Source: Pseudoflavitalea sp. G-6-1-2
GTDB taxonomy: Bacteria > Bacteroidota > Bacteroidia > Chitinophagales > Chitinophagaceae
Direction of reading: 5' to 3'
Length of the DNA stretch: 64,000 bases
NCBI RefSeq assembly: GCF_012927185.1
Contig: NZ_JABBGB010000002.1
Span: 1,178,001-1,242,000, forward strand
In this document: piece after piece, positions 8,624 to 16,392 of the stretch
Layout: the number at the start of each line of letters is the position of its first letter
Numbering within the stretch: position 1 is the first letter of the stretch
Translations under genes and position numbers: made by a program
The notes under the pieces: model-generated
Told to the model about the DNA's origin: nothing
Seen by the model: only the letters and a program-made list of their open reading frames with translations
Database searches by the model: none

Positions 8624-8902
8624 ATGAAAAAATTGAAATCGGTCTTAATGATTGTCACAATCATTATTTCTGTTTCGGCTTCATTTGCCAAGGTTTCTGA
8701 CCCATTTTGTATGCAAGAAACCCAGTATTACAAAATGAACACACCCTGGGGGTATTACTTTATCCCTGCCGGAACACTAGGCGAAGACTACATTTGCCTT
8801 TATTCACCTTTTACTACCTGCACCTATTATCGAATCCAAGGTACAGACTATTTCTTCACATGTAAGGAGGGACAATTTTTTCCTGCCTGTCCGGGAAACT
8901 AA
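8624..8902 (+). CDS. Exported Cys-rich peptide 2 (DUF6520-like, paralogue of peptide 1)
   Basis: The 92-aa peptide has a signal sequence (MKKLKSVLMIVTIIISVSASFA) and a mature part with five cysteines. It shares with peptide 1 an early FCMQETQYY versus DCYDQAQYY motif, the C-x7-C pair (YICLYSPFTTCTYY) and a final C-x-x-G region (TCKEGQFFPAC). The pair are therefore diverged paralogues. The fold is probably disulfide-stabilised and periplasmic or extracellular. No lipobox or T9SS tail is present. A near-consensus TACCTTGG lies at 8590-8597, which could be its own promoter. Confidence 0.75.
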   Translation: MKKLKSVLMIVTIIISVSASFAKVSDPFCMQETQYYKMNTPWGYYFIPAGTLGEDYICLYSPFTTCTYYRIQGTDYFFTCKEGQFFPACPGN

Positions 8903-9030
8903 ACGTTCTCTTCATGAACAACCAATATTAAAATATCTGCCATTACAATTTTTTTTAGGTTATGGCAAAATATCCTAAATTCATGTTTTCATAGGATAAG
9001 GTTTAATGGTTAATGGTATTTGATTAGTAC

Positions 9031-9062
9031 AGTCCCCCCGCTTCTTCGGGGGGACTTGCATT
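9031..9062 (+). terminator. Strong GC hairpin between peptide 2 and susD
   Basis: AGTCCCCCCG (9031-9040) pairs perfectly with CGGGGGGACT (9047-9056) around CTTCTT, followed by TTGCATTTTG. It lies between two convergent genes and most likely ends the plus-strand peptide transcript. Confidence 0.7.
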
Positions 9063-9107
9063 TTGTATAAGGTGAACAACAAATTCCATAGAATTTATCA
9101 AACAGCT

Positions 9108-10496
9108 TTAACGTTCATTCTGAGGGATTCCACTAAGAGCAATAACATCAGGTGGGATCGGTAATAAATATTTGGAATCATTAGGTGCTAAATAATATGT
9201 AAGCCCATTTAGCTTTCGTGTAAGAACTGAATTTCTATTTTCCTTATTGTAACGCTTAAGATCAGTCCAACGAAGACCGCGCATCACCAATTCCTTTTTT
9301 CTTTCATTCAATATCAGCTGTAAAGCATCTTCTGGCGTGTTTGCTTGCAAAGGTTTGAACTTATTCTTATCAATGCGATTTTTTAATAAGAGATTCAGCA
9401 TATCAATAGCATCTTCGGTTTTCCTCTCTCTTGCTAAGCACTCGGCTTTTATTAATACAACTTCATCAGTAGCTACTCCAGCATATGAAAAAGCACTACC
9501 AGAATATCCTCCTTTGAAGTTGGGGTGATTAGCCCCATTCATCAAAAAGAAAATATTCTTTCGCAAATCATTTACATCATAAGAATTATAGAGATTAGAA
9601 TCAACTACTGTCAATGGCTGAAGAATTCCATTCAGAACCTTTGATTCAACAGGCATGGTTGCAAAATAGATTGATTCGTCATTTTGAGCTTTGAATGGAT
9701 AAAAAGCGTTCTTATCAACCTTATTATAGTCGATCAGTTTATTGTAATATTTCAAGCAACTATCGGCATACTGATGCGCAATTTCATACGAACGATTACT
9801 TAAATGTATACGCGCCAGTACTGCAAAAATTGCGGGTTTACTAGGTCTGTTTCTAGCTTTAACAGGAATAGTATCTGGTAATAATAAAGAAGCCTGCTGT
9901 AAATCAGAAAAAATTTGTTTGTAGGTGTCACCCAAATTGGAGCGATGTGATTGTTCATCCACTTCAGGCCTTAGACGTATAGGTATACCTGGCTTTGCAG
10001 AGGCAGATGGGTCGTCAAAAATGTCGGAAAATAATACAGCCACATTATAAAACGCTAAACCCCGCACAAAAAATGCAGCCCCCTTTAAATAATTAAGTTC
10101 AACTTCTGTTGCGTCCTCAATAGTATTTTTTTCTAAAGCATCTAAAACAACATTACATTGCAATACTTGCTTGTAAGGCATATTCCAATCACCAATATTC
10201 GGCTGACCTTGAAAAATATCCTTGGCCCATATATAAGAATTCCTTTCCTTAGAATCCAGAGTTTCCCAATACCCTGGTTCAAAATAATATTCATCAGCTG
10301 ATAGGGTGCCTAACTCTGGCATAACATTAAGAAAAAAGGACTTATCCATTAAGGACTGTAACTCAACTTTTGATTTTGGAAGAAAAACATCTGAGCTTGG
10401 TTTTTCATCTAAAAAATCTTTTTTTGCACCGCAGCTGGCACCAAGTAGAGCGGTCAACAGACACAGTATATTAGAACATCGGAGGAGTAAATTCAT
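9108..10496 (-). CDS. SusD/RagB-family outer membrane lipoprotein
   Basis: The 462-aa product begins with a lipoprotein signal ending LLGASC (Cys22), followed by KKDFLDEKPSSDVF, a common SusD start. The middle has TPR-type helices that hold the ligand-binding surface, and the C-terminus has the NERKKELVMRGLRWTDLKRY segment found across SusD/RagB proteins. These lipoproteins cap a SusC barrel on the cell surface and capture glycan or peptide substrates. It starts 19 bases after the SusC stop. No glycosidase or peptidase is encoded with it, so the substrate cannot be inferred. Codon choice is AT-rich, like the barrel part of SusC. Confidence 0.93.
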   Translation of the reverse strand: MNLLLRCSNILCLLTALLGASCGAKKDFLDEKPSSDVFLPKSKVELQSLMDKSFFLNVMPELGTLSADEYYFEPGYWETLDSKERNSYIWAKDIFQGQPNIGDWNMPYKQVLQCNVVLDALEKNTIEDATEVELNYLKGAAFFVRGLAFYNVAVLFSDIFDDPSASAKPGIPIRLRPEVDEQSHRSNLGDTYKQIFSDLQQASLLLPDTIPVKARNRPSKPAIFAVLARIHLSNRSYEIAHQYADSCLKYYNKLIDYNKVDKNAFYPFKAQNDESIYFATMPVESKVLNGILQPLTVVDSNLYNSYDVNDLRKNIFFLMNGANHPNFKGGYSGSAFSYAGVATDEVVLIKAECLARERKTEDAIDMLNLLLKNRIDKNKFKPLQANTPEDALQLILNERKKELVMRGLRWTDLKRYNKENRNSVLTRKLNGLTYYLAPNDSKYLLPIPPDVIALSGIPQNER

Positions 10497-10515
10497 TATT
10501 ATACTGTTTTGAAAG

Positions 10516-13500
10516 TTAAAAATCCAACTTTATACCAATTGAATAACTTCTCTTTGCCGGATATGTGTCCAGGTAATCGGGATCTAGACCATATTTATTT
10601 GCTTTCCATAAAATACCTACATTATTAACATAGGCGTAGATCTCAGCCTGTTGAAAAGGAGTTTTCTTGTATTTGCTTTTAGCTAAGATATAGGAGCACC
10701 TGATATCTTTTAATCTAACATGATCGCCTTTCTCAACCAAGATTGTTGACATGTTATAAAATGCATCTCTATTGTTATCTGGTGGATAAACAAAAGAAGG
10801 AACATCAGTGATTAGCTCATCACCTGGTTTGCGCCATCTATTTGCAAAATCTGGATGACCAGGTGAAATGCCTGCAATCAATTCTATATAGTTGATGGAT
10901 GATCTTCTAAAATAATATCCGAGTTTCCAGCTAATGTTAAAAGACAATTCAAATTCTTTATAGGAAAATGTATTTATCCAATTGCCATAATGCGTTGGCA
11001 CTGCAGATCCTTTATAAATAATATCATCAAAATTAGTAGAGTTTACAATTTGCGGATAATCGGTACTTGGGTGGCCATTCAGATAACCAATAGGGCTTCC
11101 ATTCTGCGGATCCAGACCACCCCATTGTAAAGCGAGTATAGAATATAGCGGCTTACCGGCTAAGGGAGTCAATGAAAATTTGTTCAGATAGCTACCAATT
11201 CCACCTTTTACATCTTTATACTCATCTACCTTATCCAGAGAATAACTTGCAAGGAAATTGGTATGCCATTTTACTATCCCACCAGTAACCTTTGAATTCA
11301 AGGTAAGTTCAAAACCTTGCCCCTTCATAGAACTTGTATTACCTTTGAAAGTTTCAACACCCGTTGTAGGATCAACAGGTGTCACTCCTATCAGATCCTT
11401 TGCTTTTCTGAAGTAATAATCAAAGCTTCCTGAGAGGCAATCATTTTTGATAGAAAAATCCAATCCTAGATTTATCATATGCACTCTCTCCCACCTTAAT
11501 GACGGATTAGGTGGATTTGAAATTGATGCAGTTACATTGTTGAAGAAATTCAATCCATCAATAAAAGCCGTTGTGTAAGCTGAAACATCCCTGCCAACAT
11601 TTCCGCTATATCCATTAGTAAATCGAACTTTCAAATATGGAATAGCTTCTGAAGTATAGAAATTTTCTTTACTTATTATCCAGCTTACGCCTGCCGCCCA
11701 AAGAGGAACTCCTTTTTGATTGGCTTTGACTCCAAAAATATTTGACTCATCCTTTCTAATATTAATCGATAAATTGTAGCGGCCTTTGTAAGAATATAAC
11801 GCGTTTGAATAAACAGAAAAGAAATTGGCTGTTGTTCTGACAAAAGGACGAACAAACGGATTAGGAATTCTTACAAATGAATTTGGGTCATAATAATAAC
11901 TGTAATTAGAGAGGTAATCAACCTCCTGCCCCATGGGATGATCATCATCCAAGCCGTACAGTCTTTTTGAACTAAAATCGCTTCGTATACTACGGATCTC
12001 TGTTCCTCCAAGTGCTGAAAACTCGTGATCTCCTTTTGCAAACTTATATTCGGTCTGGGCTCTGCCGTAATGATTATTTCTGGTAACGTCAATATTATCA
12101 AGAATACCACCAAGTGGAATAATTCGACTAATCTTATTGTCAGAAACTCTTTGAGTAAAACTATTGATTAGATTCCTTGTATAATAAGAAGTTGGACTAT
12201 TATATTCCCTATTCTTACCCAATTCATGATAATACTGATAGGACAATATAACATCCCATCCTTTTAGTATTTTATGCTTTATACTGAAATCGAACTTATA
12301 CCCTTCAGTTTTTATACTGCCATTTCGAATTTTGGCCTCCTCCAGCGGTCGCAGATTCCAATCAAGCAGGCTGCCTTTCCCAGCAGTATCTTTTATAACC
12401 TGTCTTACATCACTAGGAACAACCGCCGCATTACCATTCTCATCAACCAGACTTACATATGGATTATTAATTCCCAGGAACCATTGCCGGTTATTCATTT
12501 GCTTAGTTGAGGTAACCATTATCCCCGTGGTAAGTTCTAATTTCTTCTTTAGTAACAGTAATGTATTGCTACCATTGATTGTAAACCTCTCTGAATTGGG
12601 AGCTGTAATATCTACATTTTGTTTGTCGTACCCTAATGACAGATAATAGTGGTTTATTTTAGTACCACCTCTTAGGTTAAGACTATATTGTTGCAGAAAG
12701 CTACTGTTTAACAATAACCTGTCAATATCACTTCTCTGATCGTTTCTGCGGAGTTGTTCAAGCTTCTGGTTTAACTCATCTTCACTTATAAGTCCTTTCT
12801 TTCTCTTGATCAATAGTTCAACAACTGGCGGGGCTGCTGCTTTTGATGATCCCAATTCAATCCCTCCATAAAAACCTCTCGAAAAAAGAATTTGTTCTAA
12901 CTCAACTCTTGATTCGGCGTTCATATAGGGAATATAGAACAAATCTGGCTTCTCAACTACAGTCATCGAGCTAGTAAATGATACCTTCAATGGTTGATTA
13001 TACTTACCCTTTTTCGTAGTAATTACAATTACACCATTTCCAGAAAGCGCACCCCATATTGCCGCCACCGCAGGATCTTTCAGAACAGTAATCTTTTCTA
13101 TATCATTTGGGTTTATGCTACTCAATGTTCCATTGTAAGGAAAATTATCAATAATGATTAAGGGATCTGCATTAGAAAAAATCGTTGACCTTCCCCGGAT
13201 ACTTATTTCAGATTGATTCAAACCAGGAGTAATATTCTTGTTAAGCAATAATCCACTGGTAATTCCATCCAATCTTTCTACAATACTTGCAGAGGCAAAA
13301 TTCCTGTTATACGTTTTATTATCTATCACATTATACGCACCCGTTGTGCGCCTTGCCACCTGCTTATCTATCCCCGACGTTATCGAAACATCATTCAACT
13401 CATTCGGTCTGCCTACCAACTTCACCACAACCTTCACTCCTTCTTCCACTGCTATCTCTTGCGGATCATATCCAACATTTGAAATAACAATTGTATCTCC

Positions 13501-13980
13501 TTTCTTCAATCGTTGTACCTGCAGATCGAAGGTTCCCTGGATATTCGTTGCTACGCCCCTGCTGCCGGGTGCTCCTTTCAGATATACCGTGGCGCCGTTC
13601 AACGGATCATCCTGTTCGTTCATTACTGTTCCACGGATATGTACAACCGGAGGTGGCGCTGGCTTCGGTGCAGGCTTAGGATTGTCCCGCACTATGGTTA
13701 CCATATTGCTGGCGAACTCATATGTAATGGGTAATTGTGCTTTGAAGATATTCAGCACTTCCTGAATGGAGGCATTCTGAACATAGATGGTTATCCGATC
13801 AGTTTCCAGAAACGTATTGGTCTGATAGAAGAAATTATACTTTGTCTGATTTTTTACAGATTCAATTACTTCCCTGGCGGGAGCATTGTTATACGATAGC
13901 GTGATCTGCGCATACGTATGTAGGCTGATGAGCAAGCAAACGATCAGTAATAATGCAGTTGTCTTAAAGGTTTTCCACAT
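10516..13980 (-). CDS. SusC/RagA-family TonB-linked outer membrane transporter with STN signalling domain
   Basis: The 1154-aa product has a signal peptide (1-24) and an STN (secretin/TonB N-terminal) domain at about 30-100, ending ASNMVTIVRDN. A proline-rich linker (KPAPKPAPPP) follows. Next are a carboxypeptidase-like beta-sandwich (about 113-200), a plug with SIRGRSTI and the long TonB-linked family signature, and a barrel. The STN domain is the part that signals to FecR anti-sigma factors, and FecR and ECF sigma genes lie directly upstream. The 5' end (bases about 13320-13980) is clearly richer in G+C than the plug, barrel and SusD part, which suggests a composite gene. Confidence 0.93.
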   Translation of the reverse strand: MWKTFKTTALLLIVCLLISLHTYAQITLSYNNAPAREVIESVKNQTKYNFFYQTNTFLETDRITIYVQNASIQEVLNIFKAQLPITYEFASNMVTIVRDNPKPAPKPAPPPVVHIRGTVMNEQDDPLNGATVYLKGAPGSRGVATNIQGTFDLQVQRLKKGDTIVISNVGYDPQEIAVEEGVKVVVKLVGRPNELNDVSITSGIDKQVARRTTGAYNVIDNKTYNRNFASASIVERLDGITSGLLLNKNITPGLNQSEISIRGRSTIFSNADPLIIIDNFPYNGTLSSINPNDIEKITVLKDPAVAAIWGALSGNGVIVITTKKGKYNQPLKVSFTSSMTVVEKPDLFYIPYMNAESRVELEQILFSRGFYGGIELGSSKAAAPPVVELLIKRKKGLISEDELNQKLEQLRRNDQRSDIDRLLLNSSFLQQYSLNLRGGTKINHYYLSLGYDKQNVDITAPNSERFTINGSNTLLLLKKKLELTTGIMVTSTKQMNNRQWFLGINNPYVSLVDENGNAAVVPSDVRQVIKDTAGKGSLLDWNLRPLEEAKIRNGSIKTEGYKFDFSIKHKILKGWDVILSYQYYHELGKNREYNSPTSYYTRNLINSFTQRVSDNKISRIIPLGGILDNIDVTRNNHYGRAQTEYKFAKGDHEFSALGGTEIRSIRSDFSSKRLYGLDDDHPMGQEVDYLSNYSYYYDPNSFVRIPNPFVRPFVRTTANFFSVYSNALYSYKGRYNLSINIRKDESNIFGVKANQKGVPLWAAGVSWIISKENFYTSEAIPYLKVRFTNGYSGNVGRDVSAYTTAFIDGLNFFNNVTASISNPPNPSLRWERVHMINLGLDFSIKNDCLSGSFDYYFRKAKDLIGVTPVDPTTGVETFKGNTSSMKGQGFELTLNSKVTGGIVKWHTNFLASYSLDKVDEYKDVKGGIGSYLNKFSLTPLAGKPLYSILALQWGGLDPQNGSPIGYLNGHPSTDYPQIVNSTNFDDIIYKGSAVPTHYGNWINTFSYKEFELSFNISWKLGYYFRRSSINYIELIAGISPGHPDFANRWRKPGDELITDVPSFVYPPDNNRDAFYNMSTILVEKGDHVRLKDIRCSYILAKSKYKKTPFQQAEIYAYVNNVGILWKANKYGLDPDYLDTYPAKRSYSIGIKLDF

Positions 13981-14117
13981 CCTGATAGAAGGTTACTTTT
14001 AGTGTAACTGAATGAAAGGAATATTGATTTTACACTACTACGCAGAAAAGACCGCTCCATTGCAATTCTACGTTTTCCTTCAGATAGTATAAAAGCTACA
14101 AACTGCGAACCTTTCAG

Positions 14118-14125
14118 CAAATATA
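14118..14125 (-). promoter_or_regulatory. Candidate -7 box for susC (TATATTTG)
   Basis: On the minus strand TATATTTG matches TAnnTTTG and lies about 140 bases before the SusC start, in the 278-bp gap after FecR. No TTTG -33 box is seen at the right spacing. Transcription here is expected to depend on the upstream ECF sigma factor, whose recognition sequence is unknown, so this box may be incidental. Confidence 0.35.
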
Positions 14126-14258
14126 GCCTAAGGTCGCAGTAAGTAGCTTCCGCCGCTTCTTATTTTCCGAAAAAAGCAGCACTAGGATGGGCTTAATGAT
14201 TAATGGAAAATCAGGTTTTACAGAAACAATGAATCAAACGTGATGCTCAAGTGCTTGA

Positions 14259-15488
14259 TTATAACTGTTTTACAACTATTTTCCTATTAGGTTTATCTAA
14301 GTATGTATGTATTCCGTTTGCGTTTAAAATTTTGAGTACATCTTCTATTCCGGCTTCACGGGGCAACTTACCCTCGAATTTCATTTCGGGAATGCTTCCC
14401 TGGAACTCCAGCCCTACATCGTACCATCTGGCGATCTGACGCATGAGTACATCAGCGCTTGTACCGGGGAAAAATCCGTCTTTCCATGAAACCAGCTCTT
14501 CTGCTGCGGGTATATCCTGCACAGTGAGCTTATCATTGGCTACCGCGAAATTGATGATCTTCGCCTGTTGACCGGGTTTCAGCACTTTGGAAAGATTTCC
14601 GCTGACAACTTTTACGGATCCTTTCAGCAAGGTGGTCTGAATGGCCGGCTCATTGGAATAAGCCATGATATTAAAATGTGTTCCTACCACTTCTACCTCT
14701 CCGATCCCTTTGCTGACTCCTTCGGGTGTAAGGTCAGCGGCTATCACTGCTTTGAATGGCTGACTGGGATTCTTAGCCACTTCAAAGTATACTTCACCGT
14801 TGATCGCTACCCTTCTTTCCCTGCCGTTGAAGGCTACCGGGAAACGAATGGATGATCCCGCATTGAGCCAAACCTTGGTCTGATCGGGCAGTATCAGCTG
14901 ATACTGTCCGCCACGGGGAGTTTTAATGGTATTGTATACTTCCGTTCCGTTCCCGCCTGCGGCTTTTGACTCGTAAACAAGAACACGGTCATTTACTTTC
15001 TTAATGGTTGAGTTGCCCTGTTCTGTGAGTATTCCATTGGCAGCTTCATTCAGCTGTACAGTGGATCCATCTGCCAGAATCAGTTCGGCTTTGTCTGTAC
15101 CGGGGAGTATCGCTTTATCTGTTTCTGCAATTATCTGCTGCTGTTGGGCAGCTTTTTTGTTCATCAGAAAATATGCTCCTGTGCCGATTACAAGCACTGC
15201 GGCTGCAGCCCAGCTGATCACTTTTACCAGATTTCTGCGGGGGCGCATCGGAATCACTGCTCCACCACTTATTGCATCCAGACGACTTTCCAGCTGACCA
15301 ATCCAATTAGAGGACGGCTTCCCGGAAATAACAGCCTGTTGCTGAAGTGTTTCAAACTCGCCGGCAATTGCTTCGATATGATCCATAGGGGCCCCATTCA
15401 CCCACTGCAGAAAAGATTCATGCTCTTCCTGCGTGTATTTGCCTTGAACAAACCTGGCAACAAATGTCCGTGCCTCCTGGATATTCAT
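14259..15488 (-). CDS. FecR-family anti-sigma factor
   Basis: The 409-aa product has a cytoplasmic N-terminal part (1-85, sigma-binding), one membrane segment (about 88-107), and a periplasmic FecR domain (about 180-290, with PRGGQYQLILPDQTKVWLNA and GEVYFEVAKNPSQPF). A C-terminal STN-like DUF4974 domain (about 335-405) follows, with GKLPREAGIEDVLKILN and a KIVVKQL end. The family senses a loaded TonB/SusC transporter and controls the partner sigma factor. It lies between the ECF sigma gene (120 bases upstream) and susC (278 bases downstream), the standard order for this circuit. Confidence 0.93.
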   Translation of the reverse strand: MNIQEARTFVARFVQGKYTQEEHESFLQWVNGAPMDHIEAIAGEFETLQQQAVISGKPSSNWIGQLESRLDAISGGAVIPMRPRRNLVKVISWAAAAVLVIGTGAYFLMNKKAAQQQQIIAETDKAILPGTDKAELILADGSTVQLNEAANGILTEQGNSTIKKVNDRVLVYESKAAGGNGTEVYNTIKTPRGGQYQLILPDQTKVWLNAGSSIRFPVAFNGRERRVAINGEVYFEVAKNPSQPFKAVIAADLTPEGVSKGIGEVEVVGTHFNIMAYSNEPAIQTTLLKGSVKVVSGNLSKVLKPGQQAKIINFAVANDKLTVQDIPAAEELVSWKDGFFPGTSADVLMRQIARWYDVGLEFQGSIPEMKFEGKLPREAGIEDVLKILNANGIHTYLDKPNRKIVVKQL

Positions 15489-15608
15489 AACATATATAAA
15501 GACACACGCCCGGAAAGAAAGGACACCTCCGACACTGATTTTTTTTGAGATTTTTTTGAGAAAAACCTGAAACTCAGTCCCAGCCTCACTTTTAAATAAT
15601 AAAAATAT

Positions 15609-16202
15609 TTACTGATCTAAGAGGGAAAGGAATACATATAATAAAGTAGTGATGCCGGCATTCCGCTCAAGGTATTGCCTTACGTGTGCGATGCCCGCAT
15701 AAAGTTGATTTTTTACGCCCGACTTGGAGATGCCGAGCTTTTCGGCTATTTCATCGAGGGTGAGGCCCTCGTCGATACTCATTTTCAATACCTGTTTACG
15801 ACCGGCAGGCAATTGTTCGATCGCTTCGGCCGCCATCTGGTAATACTGGTTCAGCACCAGCTTATGATCGGTATCTTCGGTAAACGGTTCGTCTGTAAGC
15901 TGCTGCGCTTCCTTGATCCGCTGCTGCACCCTGCATCCGCGGATATAGTTCAATACCTGATTCTTGGTGATCTTGAAGAGATAATTCTGAAAAGATTCAA
16001 CATTCGTAAGCTTATGACGCTTTTCCCAGATCCTTACAAAAACATCCTGAGTTAATTCATCCAGTTTGGAAGAGTCGAACGAGAACAGCAGAACGTACTG
16101 CTGCACAGCGCCGTAGTAATGGTTGTACACCTGTCTGAACGCATCCCTGTCATCTGCCGCCACCCGGTTCAATATCACCTGCTCATTTAAAAGGTTTTCC
16201 AT
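15609..16202 (-). CDS. ECF-type RNA polymerase sigma factor of the FecR/SusC circuit
   Basis: The 197-aa product has sigma region 2 (about 20-90, with DELTQDVFVRIWEKR) and region 4 (about 130-180, with LTLDEIAEKLGISKSGVKNQL). It matches the Bacteroidota FecI-like group, which works with FecR anti-sigma factors. It is held inactive until substrate binding at SusC is relayed through the STN domain and FecR, and then directs transcription of susCD (known for the family, inferred here from gene order). The hydrophobic LLYVFLSLL tail is common in this subgroup. Confidence 0.93.
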   Translation of the reverse strand: MENLLNEQVILNRVAADDRDAFRQVYNHYYGAVQQYVLLFSFDSSKLDELTQDVFVRIWEKRHKLTNVESFQNYLFKITKNQVLNYIRGCRVQQRIKEAQQLTDEPFTEDTDHKLVLNQYYQMAAEAIEQLPAGRKQVLKMSIDEGLTLDEIAEKLGISKSGVKNQLYAGIAHVRQYLERNAGITTLLYVFLSLLDQ

Positions 16203-16330
16203 TGAGAAAGGATGAAATAAAAATTTAGGTTAATAATCAACAAGGATGAGGCTAAAGGAGCTATAAAAATATCCTTTTTTATTCATATCAGAATTGTATA
16301 AACCGCAGTTATAAATGGAAACATTTATAA

Positions 16331-16375
16331 AATAAAAAAGTCGCGGTATTGAATGTAAAACAATACCGCGACTTT
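16331..16375 (-). terminator. Terminator of the six-gene collar operon
   Basis: A 15-bp perfect stem (plus 16337-16351 with 16361-16375, containing GTCGCGGTATTG) around a 9-base loop is followed on the minus strand by a T-rich run. It sits 18 bases after the stop of the T9SS protein gene. Confidence 0.9.
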
Positions 16376-16392
16376 GCATCATTCTTTTTAGG

